Shown here: positions 8,048-16,475 of the stretch, piece by piece | How positions within the stretch are numbered: position 1 is the stretch's first letter | How the letters are laid out: every line of letters begins with the position of its first letter | Source of the DNA: Chlorobiota bacterium | GTDB lineage: Bacteria; Bacteroidota; Ignavibacteria; OLB7 | DNA length: 58,994 bases | Direction of reading: 5' to 3' | NCBI GenBank assembly: GCA_028287785.1 | Contig: JAQBOZ010000026.1 | Coordinates: 1 to 58,994 of the forward strand | The notes under the pieces: generated by a model | What the model was told of the DNA's origin: nothing | Seen by the model: the letters and a program-made list of their open reading frames with translations, nothing else | The model's database searches: none | Position numbers and translations under genes: made by a program

Positions 8048-8821
8048 ATGCGAACCTATCTCCTTCCACTTCTGCTGATTGCAATCGCGCTGGGATTTAT
8101 GCTCCAGGCGGCCTGCGCGCCGCTCTACATCCCGCCGAAGGTCCAGGCGCCGCTGCTGAGCAACGCCGGGGAGGTCCACGTAGCGGCCGACGCGGATATC
8201 GGCAGGCAGGGTTATGACGCCCAGGTTGCATGGTCGCCGTACAACCATTTCGGGCTGTACGGCGACTTCTCCATCGCCCCGCGCGAATCCAGACTACCGG
8301 ACAGGGAAGCGCATCTGCGCCATACCTACGGCGAGGGAGCAGCCGGATGGTACACCAGAACCGACGAGGGGACGCGCGTGGAACTGCTGGGGGGGATCGG
8401 CCTCGGCACCACGACAAATCTCTGGTATCAGGATCGGGGCGGAAACTCCTACTACGGCAGCCCCACGACAGGAACGGATTCGCAGTTGCACGTGATACGC
8501 GGAACATATAAGCGCTACTTCCTCCAGGCCAACTGGGGACGCACGCGGCCCGTCCCCGACACGGTCACCACATTCTCCGAGAAAGGGTTTACCATGCGCG
8601 CCGGCTGGCTCCAATTCATCCACCTTTCCGACATCAATGGAAACGACGTGCCCCGAAGCACCTTCTTCCTGGAACCCGCGATGTTCATCCGTGGAGGTTC
8701 CAGGCTGGTGCAGGTCGAGGCGCAGGCCGGCTCCTCCCTTGTGCTGGGGCAGGGACGCTACGATTCCTACACTCTCTATCTGCGGCTGGGAATCCATTTC
8801 ATGTTCGGGCGCGGGCTGTGA
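8048..8821 (+). CDS. tandem paralogous lipoprotein A
   Basis: This 257-residue protein begins with a signal peptide and lipobox (LLPLLLIAIALGFMLQAAC), giving a probable lipid-anchored protein. The mature part resembles a small beta-barrel, with alternating strands such as YDAQVAWSPYNHFGLYGDFS, GWYTRTDEG, VELLGGIGLGT and a C-terminal LYLRLGIHFMFGRGL. It is the first of three tandem paralogues. Its first 75 or so codons are nearly identical at DNA level to gene B, while the middle diverges. The similarity between A and B also extends about 50 bp upstream of the ATG. The function is unknown. Confidence 0.75.
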   Translation: MRTYLLPLLLIAIALGFMLQAACAPLYIPPKVQAPLLSNAGEVHVAADADIGRQGYDAQVAWSPYNHFGLYGDFSIAPRESRLPDREAHLRHTYGEGAAGWYTRTDEGTRVELLGGIGLGTTTNLWYQDRGGNSYYGSPTTGTDSQLHVIRGTYKRYFLQANWGRTRPVPDTVTTFSEKGFTMRAGWLQFIHLSDINGNDVPRSTFFLEPAMFIRGGSRLVQVEAQAGSSLVLGQGRYDSYTLYLRLGIHFMFGRGL

Positions 8822-8867
8822 GATATCGATCCGGTCACAGATTTTGCCGTGATGTGTCAATCCGGCA

Positions 8868-9647
8868 ATGCGAACCTATCTCCTTCCACTTCTGCTGATT
8901 GCAATCGCGCTGGGGCTTATGATCCAGGCGGCCTGCGCGCCGATCTATGTCCCGCCGAAGGTCCAGGCGCCGCTGCTGAGCAACGCCGGGGAAGCCCACG
9001 CATCGGCAGCCTTCGAGATTGGAGGAGAGGGCTACGACGCGCAGATCGCGTGGTCGCCATATAACCACTTCGGGCTGTACGGCGGCTTCTCCATCGCCCC
9101 GACCGATTCAGGTCTGCCGCACTGGCGGACGCACCTGCGCCATACCTACGGCGAGATGGCCGCAGGATGGTACACCAGAACCGACGAGGGGACGGGCATT
9201 GAACTGCTGGGGGGAATAGGATTCGGTACCACCGCAAACCGCCTGAATCGCGAGCTTACCTCGGACACTCTCCCCCGCTATCCCGGAGTGTATTACGATT
9301 CCGAGTTGTACGTGGCGCGCGGAACGTACATGCGCTACGTTGTCCAGGGGGACTGGGGGCACACGATTGCCATCTCCGGCGATATCGTCACGTTTGCCGA
9401 GGGCGGATTTGCCGTGCGCGCCGGCTGGGTTCAGTTCCTCGATCTCAACGATGAAAACGGAAATAATCGGCCCCGAGGCGGCGGATTCCTGGAGCCGGCG
9501 GCATTTATCCGTGGAGGTTCAACGCGGTTTCAGGTTGAGGGAGAGGGAGAGGGAGGATTTTCCGTGCTGGTCGGCAGGGATGCATTCAACAGCCTCGATC
9601 TCTACCTGCGGCTGGGAGTCCATTTCATGTTCGGGCGTGCCCTATGA
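8868..9647 (+). CDS. tandem paralogous lipoprotein B
   Basis: This 259-residue paralogue of gene A has the same signal and lipobox region and the same framework: PKVQAPLLSNAGE, IAWSPYNHFGLYGGFS, GWYTRTDEGTGIELLGGIGF and LYLRLGVHFMFGRAL. The segment around residues 120-150 is longer and different from gene A. Its last codons overlap the start of gene C (ATGA at 9644-9647), so B and C are translationally coupled. The function is unknown; a surface or periplasm-facing small barrel anchored by lipid is the best description. Confidence 0.75.
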   Translation: MRTYLLPLLLIAIALGLMIQAACAPIYVPPKVQAPLLSNAGEAHASAAFEIGGEGYDAQIAWSPYNHFGLYGGFSIAPTDSGLPHWRTHLRHTYGEMAAGWYTRTDEGTGIELLGGIGFGTTANRLNRELTSDTLPRYPGVYYDSELYVARGTYMRYVVQGDWGHTIAISGDIVTFAEGGFAVRAGWVQFLDLNDENGNNRPRGGGFLEPAAFIRGGSTRFQVEGEGEGGFSVLVGRDAFNSLDLYLRLGVHFMFGRAL

Positions 9648-10414
9648 GATATCGCATGATGCTTCCGCTCTGGATTGCGCTTCTCGTCTGCGGATGCGGA
9701 ACCCTCTATCAACCATCCTCGGTGGCGACGCATCAGTTCAGGGGCTCAGGTGAGGTGATTGCGGCCGGATATTTCGGGCCGAGCGGATGGAATGGGCAGG
9801 CCGCGTGGTCGCTGCTGCCACATGTGGCGCTGCATGGAGGTGCCGCGTGGGTCAATCCCTCAAGCTCCGAATACACCTCCCCCACATCACTCCCCCCCTA
9901 TTTTGGTCAACAGATCGTGGGACAGAATCTACTGGCGGAGGGGGCCGCGGGATGGTACACGGCAACTGGCAGCCTGGAATTGCTGGCGATCTATGCCGGT
10001 TATGGGGCGGGGCACGTCGTCATCTACCACTATGCCAACAGGTTCCCCGCCGATACCGCGTGGGAACGCGCCGAGGGGGATTATCACCGCTACACTGTCC
10101 AGGTAAATATCGGCAGGGTGATCGTGGAGAAATCCGAAGGCGCGACATCGAGGAAACCGGAGGAGGCGAACATTGGCGCGGTGGTGAAGATATCCTGTAT
10201 CAACTACGATCGGCTCGACGGAAGCCTTCAGCGATTGAATCCACCGGGGGGCATTGTGCTGGAGCCGATGGTGTACATACAGACGGGGACGCGGTATCTC
10301 CAATACGGCATGCAGGCCGGCTTTGCCACTCCGCTCCGCAGATGGAACGGGCTTTCAGTCTATCCGCTACAGATCAGCGTGGGCATCCGCGCGAATCTCG
10401 ACAGGCTTTTCTAA
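9644..10414 (+). CDS. tandem paralogous lipoprotein C
   Basis: This 256-residue protein is the most diverged member of the three-gene array. It keeps a lipobox (LPLWIALLVCGC), a WNGQAAWSLLPHVALHGGAA segment that aligns with WSPYNHFGLYGGFS of A and B, the GAAGWYTATGSLELLAIYAG segment, and a final barrel-like stretch. It overlaps gene B by 4 bp. Its TAA stop at 10412-10414 abuts an R1 repeat whose outer end reads AACAGACTGTTGAA. The function is unknown. Confidence 0.7.
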   Translation: MRYRMMLPLWIALLVCGCGTLYQPSSVATHQFRGSGEVIAAGYFGPSGWNGQAAWSLLPHVALHGGAAWVNPSSSEYTSPTSLPPYFGQQIVGQNLLAEGAAGWYTATGSLELLAIYAGYGAGHVVIYHYANRFPADTAWERAEGDYHRYTVQVNIGRVIVEKSEGATSRKPEEANIGAVVKISCINYDRLDGSLQRLNPPGGIVLEPMVYIQTGTRYLQYGMQAGFATPLRRWNGLSVYPLQISVGIRANLDRLF

Positions 10415-10524
10415 CAGACTGTTGAAGGACGTCATCTGCGGCGTTGACCTTCTTCTCAAGCCCCGGAGGGGCGCAAGAGCCAGGTGTGCAGGGCATCGCC
10501 CTGTGCACGCCCTTCAACTGCCTG
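10413..10524. repeat. R1 dispersed palindromic repeat, copy 2
   Basis: The copy begins within the TAA stop of the preceding lipoprotein gene and ends just before paaD, so it fills the gap between these convergent genes. The left end is AACAGACTGTTGAAGG and the right end CCTTCAACTGCCTG, an imperfect inverted pair. Between them are the palindromes GCCCCGGAGGGGC and TGCAGGGCATCGCCCTGTGCA. It is inverted relative to the copy at 41945. It may also act as a transcription terminator because of its hairpins. Confidence 0.8.
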
Positions 10525-10534
10525 CCGGAAAATA

Positions 10535-11029
10535 TCAGATCGGCTTGAAGCCCTCGAAGGACTGGCGGCAGGAATTGCAGTAGTGGATGGAACGGCAGAG
10601 CGTGGGGCCGAACGGCGATTGAAGCACCGTGCTGTGGCTTCCGCAGAATGGACATGGCGTATTGTTCAGCACTTCCAGCTCCAGCACGCCCTCGTACGGC
10701 GCGGGGGGGGCAAGCCCATGCTGCAACAGGCGTTTCCTCCCCTCCTCGGTCACCCGGTTGCTGTTCCACTGCACATCGAAATCGATCTGTACATCCACAT
10801 CGGCAAAGCCCATCTCCCCAACCCGTCGCCGGACATCATCGCGCATGTAGTCGATCGCGGGACAGCCGGTGAAGGTGGGAGTCATCGAGATATGCGCCAC
10901 ATTATCGGGCGAGATGGAGATGTTCGTGATCACGCCGAGATCGACCAGGGAGATTGTAGGTATCTCCGGGTCCATCACGCCGCGAAGCGCCTCGCGAATA
11001 TCGTCGACGGTGGGCATCGGCTTCACCAC
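10535..11029 (-). CDS. paaD: phenylacetyl-CoA epoxidase assembly protein PaaD
   Basis: This 164-residue protein has a MIP18/DUF59 domain (residues about 8-95, with DPEIPTISLVDLGVI and TPTFTGCPAIDYM). A C-terminal Cys-rich module follows (CPFC at about 126-129, then C and YCNSC). It is thought to help load or maintain the metal centres of the PaaABCE monooxygenase and is needed for its activity. The frame starts with GTG at 11029 and overlaps the end of paaC by 7 bp; an ATG four codons in is an alternative. Last gene of the paaABCD run in this window. Confidence 0.93.
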   Translation of the reverse strand: MVKPMPTVDDIREALRGVMDPEIPTISLVDLGVITNISISPDNVAHISMTPTFTGCPAIDYMRDDVRRRVGEMGFADVDVQIDFDVQWNSNRVTEEGRKRLLQHGLAPPAPYEGVLELEVLNNTPCPFCGSHSTVLQSPFGPTLCRSIHYCNSCRQSFEGFKPI

Positions 11030-11784
11030 TCCGCCGATGGATCGATGCGGAAGACCTCCGTCATCTCATCGAGAAGGGGTTTCAGATGCTCGGTATGATA
11101 GCCCTTTCTTCCGCCGTACGCCGGCGTGACGGCATCGAGCGACGGAAGAATCAGCGTTCCCTTTTCCAGCGTGACGGCGATCGTCTCCAGCCACTTCCCC
11201 CGCAACGCCGCCTCGCCGGGGAAAATCCCCTCGGCCGCCAGCTCCGTCTCGTAATCCGACGGCTCGAAGATGCCGAGCGCGAGCGGGAAGACCTCGTTCA
11301 ATGCCGACTGCATGCGGGCGTGACTCTCCTCGCTTCCGCGGGCGCCAAGCTGCGCTATCCAGGTGTTGGCGTGGAAGAGATGATACTTGATCTCCCCCTT
11401 GATCTTGGTTGCCAGGCGCGCGAGCGGCTCGAAGCTGGAGCGCTCCAGCATCTCGTAGCGGAGAAGCTCGGCGGTATCGTGGAGGAAATGGCGCATCAGG
11501 CTGAAATCGTAGCCGCCGATGGGATACTCCACAAGCTGGCAGCAGCGGAACTCCCCCTCGCTCCGCCCGAAGGCTACTGCATCGGGCTCGGCGCCGCCGA
11601 GCGATTCGAGAATCCTGTAGAGCCCGAGGCTGTGTCCCAGCTTGTCCTGCGCGATCGATGAGAAGGCGATATCCTCCTCCATGATCGGCCCAAGCCCCGT
11701 CCATTCGGAATTCCGATGGGCGATGATCAGCTCGTCATCGGCCATGCGGAGGAGAAGATCGCGTAATGCCGCCGTATCGTTCAT
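11023..11784 (-). CDS. paaC: phenylacetyl-CoA epoxidase subunit PaaC
   Basis: This 253-residue ferritin-like protein is the structural partner of PaaA in the ring 1,2-phenylacetyl-CoA epoxidase. Diagnostic segments are DELIIAHRNSEWTGLGPIME at the N-terminus, IAQDKLGHSLGLYRIL, IKGEIKYHLFHANTW and AYGGRKGYHTEHL near the end. The ATG overlaps the paaB stop by 4 bp and paaD overlaps its 3' end, which indicates tight coupling. Length is normal for the family. Confidence 0.95.
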   Translation of the reverse strand: MNDTAALRDLLLRMADDELIIAHRNSEWTGLGPIMEEDIAFSSIAQDKLGHSLGLYRILESLGGAEPDAVAFGRSEGEFRCCQLVEYPIGGYDFSLMRHFLHDTAELLRYEMLERSSFEPLARLATKIKGEIKYHLFHANTWIAQLGARGSEESHARMQSALNEVFPLALGIFEPSDYETELAAEGIFPGEAALRGKWLETIAVTLEKGTLILPSLDAVTPAYGGRKGYHTEHLKPLLDEMTEVFRIDPSAEW

Positions 11785-12167
11785 GGTTCAGTCGTGTTTT
11801 GCCGTTTGTATGCCGTGATCTTTCCACCAACGCGATATCCCTTCGCCTCGCGATAATCCTTCTCCGGCGTCGTGGCGAAGATGTCGGCATCCTCCACGCT
11901 GATCACCGAGATATCCTCAGTGCGAACCACCCAGATGCTGACGGTGCGGGAGCGCCGGCCGTACTGCTCCTTGGCCCAGAGGAGAGCGATCTCCGGGTTG
12001 GGGGCGTGAAGCGATCCGACATGGACCGGATGATCGCCACGGGTTTCCAGATGGAACACCTCGTAGGATTCCAGTTGATCCAGCGGCGGAATCGGCGCCA
12101 TCTCGGTTTCATTCTCCTGCGGGATCGCCGCGCGCGTCACGCGCGGGTCGAGCGACTGTATTGTCAT
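11781..12167 (-). CDS. paaB: phenylacetyl-CoA epoxidase subunit PaaB
   Basis: This 128-residue small subunit of the phenylacetyl-CoA epoxidase carries the typical YEVFHLETRGDHPVHVGSLH and EIALLWAKEQYGRRSRTVSI segments and the SVEDADIFATTPEKDYR end. The frame is open further upstream, through a repeat-containing intergenic region. I chose the ATG at 12167 because AGGAAG lies about ten bases before it. The N-terminus is about 20 residues longer than in many homologues, so the internal ATG of MAPIPPLDQ is an alternative start. A 214-bp gap with hairpins separates it from paaA. Confidence 0.93.
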   Translation of the reverse strand: MTIQSLDPRVTRAAIPQENETEMAPIPPLDQLESYEVFHLETRGDHPVHVGSLHAPNPEIALLWAKEQYGRRSRTVSIWVVRTEDISVISVEDADIFATTPEKDYREAKGYRVGGKITAYKRQNTTEP

Positions 12168-12235
12168 GCTTTGAGGCTTCCTAAAAGCTCTTAACAGAAT
12201 GGGCAGTTGGCCCGTTAAAGAGGCCCTTCCAGGGC

Positions 12236-12334
12236 ATATCGTCAAGCTCTCCAACGGACTGTTGAACAACGTCATCCGCCACGCCGGGATGAATGCGACC
12301 GAAGGATCTCCCACCCATGCGCCGGAGATCCTTC
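12236..12334. other. paaA-paaB intergenic hairpins with partial R1 repeat
   Basis: An 11-bp perfect inverted repeat, GAAGGATCTCC (12301-12311) and GGAGATCCTTC (12324-12334), lies in the middle of the gap. Beside it is a partial R1 end, AACGGACTGTTGAACAACGTC, near 12253. Both would be transcribed between paaA and paaB. They could attenuate or process the message and so set subunit ratios; that is inference. Confidence 0.6.
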
Positions 12335-12381
12335 GCGATTATCCGCGCTCCGGCGATATCCGGAGCCGGTGGAGACGTCAG

Positions 12382-13368
12382 TTACGAGAGCGGCGTCACA
12401 TATTTCATATCCGGCTTGCGGAGCGCCTCGCGGACCCAGCGTCCCTGCTCCTCGGCCATGCGGCGGACGGCGAGACGTTCCCTGTTGCAGGGGCCATCGC
12501 CGTTGATCACCCGCTTGAACTCCGCCCAGTCGGGATCGGAGAACTCCCAGACGCCGGTTTCCGGGTTCTTCCGGAGGTTCGGGTCGGGAACGGTAAGGCC
12601 CAGATCCCAGATCTTCGGGACATATGCGTTCAGGAACTCCTGCCGCATCTCGTCGTTGGAGGCCATCTTCACCTTCCACCGGGTCAGCTTTTCGGTGTGG
12701 ACGGAGACGGTATCGGGCGGGCCGTGGAAGTGCATGATCGGCTTCCACCAGCGGTTGAGCGCCTCCTGCACCATCTCCCGCTGCTTCGGCGTGCCGGTGG
12801 CGAGCGTCACCACGTTATCGTAGCCATACTTCAGATGGAACGATTCTTCCTGGCAGATCCGCTCCAGCGCGCGACAGTAGGGGCCATACGATCCCTTCGA
12901 GTTCGCCACCTGGTTGATGATGGCGCCGGCATCGATCAGCCACGCGATCACCGCGGTATCAGCCCATGTCTCGGCCGGATAGTTGAAGACGTTGGAGTAC
13001 TTGGATTTGCCGCTGATAAGATCGGCGATCATATCCTCGCGCGATTTTCCGAGCGTCTCGGCCGCGCTGTAGAGAAGCTGGCCGTGCCCGATCTCATCCT
13101 GCACCTTCGCGATCAGCGCCATCTTCCTGCGGAAGCCCGGCGCCCGCGTGATCCAGGTCCCCTCCGGCAGCGCGCCGATGATCTCCGAATGCGCGTGCTG
13201 CTCGATCATCCTGATAAGCTGGCGACGATATTCGCGAGGCATCCAGTCGTGCGGCTCGATCTTTTCGCCACGAGCGATCCGCGCCTCGAACTCGGCCAGC
13301 AGCTCCGGATCGTCCACCTGGTTGGGGTCGAGCGGCTGGGCGTCGATGACAGAGAGGTTTCCGTACAT
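12382..13368 (-). CDS. paaA: phenylacetyl-CoA epoxidase catalytic subunit PaaA
   Basis: This 328-residue di-iron oxygenase subunit converts phenylacetyl-CoA to its 1,2-epoxide together with PaaC, PaaB and an electron-transfer subunit. Iron-ligand motifs are visible as [12 protein letters not shown] (ExxH) and [11 protein letters not shown] (ExxxH). The conserved [20 protein letters not shown] and [21 protein letters not shown] segments are also present. It heads the minus-strand order paaA-paaB-paaC-paaD. No paaE reductase, paaK ligase or other paa gene is present in the window, so the enzyme must borrow a reductase or be completed elsewhere. Confidence 0.96.
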   Translation of the reverse strand: MYGNLSVIDAQPLDPNQVDDPELLAEFEARIARGEKIEPHDWMPREYRRQLIRMIEQHAHSEIIGALPEGTWITRAPGFRRKMALIAKVQDEIGHGQLLYSAAETLGKSREDMIADLISGKSKYSNVFNYPAETWADTAVIAWLIDAGAIINQVANSKGSYGPYCRALERICQEESFHLKYGYDNVVTLATGTPKQREMVQEALNRWWKPIMHFHGPPDTVSVHTEKLTRWKVKMASNDEMRQEFLNAYVPKIWDLGLTVPDPNLRKNPETGVWEFSDPDWAEFKRVINGDGPCNRERLAVRRMAEEQGRWVREALRKPDMKYVTPLS

Positions 13369-13548
13369 AATATTCCGAAGTACAAACGTGATTGTTCGAT
13401 CGCGAAATTACGAAAGATTCCGGTCCGGGTAATCCGTAAAAGATCAAGAGGTGTAAGCTCGACGGCGTCGCGATGCGGCCGGAATTCCCGTATCACTCCC
13501 CTTTCCGACGTTTTCGGCCGGTCGCCATTGTCATATCCGACCCGGCGG

Positions 13549-14520
13549 CTACCTTCTGATGCACGCCCGGAACCCCGCCGCCAGCGCCCCGCGGTCCAGC
13601 CCCCTGCCGATCATCACCAGCAGATTCTCCCGCTCCCCATCGCCCCACGGCCTTCCATACTCCCAGTTCGACAGCGCGTGAACTGCCTGGAAGAGATAAC
13701 GCCGTGGCTGCCCCGGCAGATTGAGTATCGCCTTCACGCGATAGAGATTCTCGTGGTCCCGCTCCAGCAGCCCCGCAATCCACGCATCGAACGCGGTTCC
13801 ATCGATCTCCCCGCTTACGCTGATGCTCACCGAATCGATCCCAGCATGATGGTGATGATCTCCCGCGGTGGCCGCATCACCGGCCGCGACCGCCATCCGC
13901 TGAAGATCGAATCCCCCCAGGTCGAGGATCTCCATCGGATCGATCGCGGCGTGCCGCGTCCGCTCGATTCTCGCGGTCGGGTTGATGGCGCGTATCGCCG
14001 ATGAAAGCCGCGTCAGATCGCTCTCGCCGGCCAGATCGGTCTTGTTGAGGAGGATGAGATCGGCATAGGCCAGCTGCGCTGATGCCTCGGAGCCATCATC
14101 GAGATGCCGGCCCAGGTTGACAGCGTCGGCAACGGCCACCACGCCATCAAGCTGGAAGGTTTCGCCGGCATCGGCATGCGTCAGAAATGTCATGATGATC
14201 GAACCGGGCTCCGCCAGGCCGCTCGTTTCCACGACGATATGATCGAACGAAGCGCGACGCTCCATCAGCTCCTCCACCGCGTCGATCATATCGTCGCGGA
14301 CGGTGCAGCAGATGCAGCCGTTGGTCATCGTGTAGACGTTTTCCTCGACATTGAGGAGCAGATGATGGTCGATGCCGATCTCGCCGAACTCATTGACGAT
14401 CACAGCCAGCCGCAGCCCGTGATCGCCGCTGAGGAGATGGTTGAGGAGCGTGGTTTTTCCGGCGCCCAGATAGCCGGTCAGGATCGTGATCGGGGTTGGC
14501 CCGGATGAATGGTAGCTCAC
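13549..14520 (-). CDS. CobW/COG0523-family GTPase (metal chaperone)
   Basis: This 323-residue GTPase has Walker A GYLGAGKTTLLNHLL, the metal-binding CxCC motif in NGCICCTVRDDM, Walker B-like VETSGLAEP and the base-recognition NKTD. A CobW C-terminal domain follows. A His-rich linker (HHHH, about residue 205) separates the two halves. COG0523 proteins hand zinc, cobalt or other metals to client enzymes using GTP; the His cluster suggests zinc or nickel binding. The start is GTG at 14520 and overlaps the stop of the Cys-cluster protein gene by 4 bp, so the two are coupled. It precedes paaA by 180 bp on the same strand. A role in metal supply to a paa enzyme is possible but unproven. Confidence 0.92.
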   Translation of the reverse strand: MSYHSSGPTPITILTGYLGAGKTTLLNHLLSGDHGLRLAVIVNEFGEIGIDHHLLLNVEENVYTMTNGCICCTVRDDMIDAVEELMERRASFDHIVVETSGLAEPGSIIMTFLTHADAGETFQLDGVVAVADAVNLGRHLDDGSEASAQLAYADLILLNKTDLAGESDLTRLSSAIRAINPTARIERTRHAAIDPMEILDLGGFDLQRMAVAAGDAATAGDHHHHAGIDSVSISVSGEIDGTAFDAWIAGLLERDHENLYRVKAILNLPGQPRRYLFQAVHALSNWEYGRPWGDGERENLLVMIGRGLDRGALAAGFRACIRR

Positions 14521-14921
14521 CTCCCCCGGGCTCCCTCAGGAAAGGTGATCTGGATCAGCGGGACCACGTCCGGGTTCTCCTGCTGGCGGCGCTCAAACTG
14601 AAGCGTGTCGTAATAGACGCAGCGTCCGCCGCCGTGGGTGGGCCATTCGCGGCAGACCTCCGGCCGACCCTCGTAGATGGAACAGAGCCGTTTCACGGGG
14701 TCCTGAAAGATGCACGATTCCCCGAAGATCGGGTCGGGGGTTCTTCGGAGCACGCGCTCGCCGCTTGCGTGCTTTTTGGTATATCTCCGCCGTGCCGCCT
14801 CCGGCAAAATGCCGAAATGATTTCCGAGACGGATGATATCATCCTCCGACACCTGAACCCGCTCGTAGATCGCGCAGCAATAGCCGACACAATTCAGACA
14901 GTCATATTTGATTTTAGCCAT
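14517..14921 (-). CDS. YkgJ-family cysteine cluster protein
   Basis: This 134-residue protein has conserved cysteines in DCLNCVGYCCAIY near the start, then GESCIFQD, RLCSIYEGRPEVCREWP and GGRCVYYDT. This is the pattern of the CxxCxxxCC zinc/iron chelating family (YkgJ, UPF0153). These proteins are thought to bind a metal or FeS cluster, and their role is not settled. The frame is open 12 codons further, but ATG 14921 (MAKIKYDCLNC) is the natural start. It overlaps the CobW GTPase gene by 4 bp. Confidence 0.85.
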   Translation of the reverse strand: MAKIKYDCLNCVGYCCAIYERVQVSEDDIIRLGNHFGILPEAARRRYTKKHASGERVLRRTPDPIFGESCIFQDPVKRLCSIYEGRPEVCREWPTHGGGRCVYYDTLQFERRQQENPDVVPLIQITFPEGARGR

Positions 14922-14956
14922 GAGATACAGCGTTGCGACAATGGGGGAAACGAACA

Positions 14957-15925
14957 CTATGTCAGCGCGGAATGAATATTGAAGAGGCTGTAAAGGATAT
15001 ATGTGGACAGGAGCACGTAGAACGAATAATGATCCAGCTTTTTCGCGAATGATTCGCGGCCGCTTTTATAGAGAAACAGCGAAACAACCGATATCACCAC
15101 CGTCAGGAGAATATAAATAAATGTGACCAGATGAATTTTATCCACCAGCGTGAATGTCACCGATGACGGCAGGATGGAATCGACGATATATTTATTTCCG
15201 ACGGTGGCAAATATCGCGCCGACCGGGAGGCCGAATCTGGGATCGACATCGACGGGATCGATGAAGAAGACCATGATGGCGATAACGAACGCCACGTAGA
15301 CGCCCGTGAAGAGCTTGAAGAAAAGGCCCAGCCCGTCGCGCTTCAGCTTGATCGTGGCGATCACGGCCGGATAGGTGCTGCTGGTCCCGAGCGACGGATC
15401 GCCGTAGGTGGTCTGGTAGCGACTCAATTGCGAGGTGACATGAAAGCTTGAGATTTTCCAGCCGTTCAGCTTCACCGATGAATCGATTTTCGTGTTGTTG
15501 ATATCGGCCACATAGACAAGGCTGCTGGTATCGTGCGTCGCATCCTCGATCACGATTTTCAATGTCTGCTCATCGAAGGGAAAATCATTGACATCCCATC
15601 GCTGCTTGATCGTCGCCTTGCATTTCACGGTGCCCCAGTTCACCCCCATTTTCTTTTCAACATCCGGGAGCGAATAATTGTAATTCTTGGCGTTGGTGAT
15701 CTCCGCCGAGGAGAGCGGGTTCAGCGAATCGCGTGAGTAGAGAGCCCACACCCAGAAATCGCTGGCAAATGCCTCGTTCGGAAAATCGAGGTCATAAATC
15801 GAGAGGATATACATGCCGATGGTGCATGTATCCTTCCCCTTTATTTCCGGTGTCTGAGACGCTACTCCCCTCGCGCCAAGCACAAGCAGGAGCAGAACCG
15901 AGGCAACAAGCAGAGAATATTTCAT
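14957..15925 (-). CDS. prokaryotic pentameric ligand-gated ion channel homologue
   Basis: This 322-residue protein resembles bacterial members of the Cys-loop receptor superfamily. The signal peptide is MKYSLLVASVLLLLVLGARG. An extracellular beta-rich domain follows, with the hallmark WDVNDFPFDEQTLKIVIED (Cys-loop region; like other bacterial homologues it lacks the two loop cysteines). Four transmembrane helices follow: M1 LFFKLFTGVYVAFVIAIMVF, the M2 region DPRFGLPVGAIFATVGNKYI, M3 VDKIHLVTFIYILLTVVISV, and M4 HYSFYVLLSTYILYSLFNI. Length matches GLIC and ELIC. The start at 15925 was chosen for the signal peptide. Its stop lies 35 bp upstream of the Cys-cluster gene, so it may head that operon. 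The ligand and ion selectivity are unknown. Confidence 0.8.
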   Translation of the reverse strand: MKYSLLVASVLLLLVLGARGVASQTPEIKGKDTCTIGMYILSIYDLDFPNEAFASDFWVWALYSRDSLNPLSSAEITNAKNYNYSLPDVEKKMGVNWGTVKCKATIKQRWDVNDFPFDEQTLKIVIEDATHDTSSLVYVADINNTKIDSSVKLNGWKISSFHVTSQLSRYQTTYGDPSLGTSSTYPAVIATIKLKRDGLGLFFKLFTGVYVAFVIAIMVFFIDPVDVDPRFGLPVGAIFATVGNKYIVDSILPSSVTFTLVDKIHLVTFIYILLTVVISVVSLFLYKSGRESFAKKLDHYSFYVLLSTYILYSLFNIHSALT

Positions 15926-16131
15926 GGCCCGTGGATGTTCTCCAATACGGCGCGCCGGTACGACGGCCTCCATTGATCGATCGCGAAATATAATATAGAG
16001 AAGGAGTCACGATGTTCAACCGTCCGAGCGGCCGGAATGGCATTCCGGCAATACACTGATCGAATGGAACGGCGGAACCGCCGGGAGTCAACCTTTGCCA
16101 TGAAGGGCGGGTTCGCGATATTGAACGGATT

Positions 16132-16446
16132 TTGCGAGTTGCTGTCTGCCTGGAACTTGCGATCACCCCGGGCCGCGGAGACGAACCGCGGTACCGTCGG
16201 GGCCGGAACGATGTGGACCACATTGCTCCAACCTTCACCCGCGTTACGCTTCGCGCCGCCTCGCATGTTCACGCCGATATCATGGATGCCGCCGGCGGAA
16301 CCGTTCGCGTGGTGTACGATGGAAGGATGGATGCGGGAAACCGGACGATGACGATCGATGCCTCCTCCCTACCGGCCGGAAACTACTTTATCCGCATCGA
16401 GACGGGCGATGGGATCGTGGCGAAGACGCTGGTGGTGGCTCACTGA
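16132..16446 (+). pseudogene. fragment of a T9SS-sorted protein (C-terminal domain only)
   Basis: The frame ends with ASHVHADIMDAAGGTVRVVY and LPAGNYFIRIETGDGIVAKT, the typical end of a type IX secretion sorting domain. There is no signal peptide, the only upstream start is a weak TTG, and the first 50 or so residues have no recognisable domain. The likeliest explanation is the surviving 3' end of a lost secreted-protein gene. It converges with the OmpA-like gene, ending 29 bp from it. Confidence 0.6.
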
Positions 16447-16475
16447 TCCGCTGGAGCTTCCGAGACATTCAACTG

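Noticed and set aside
16037-16351. Overlapping open frame beside the T9SS-tail fragment
   Set aside because: Its sequence has no recognisable domain, and the sorting-domain frame explains the region better.
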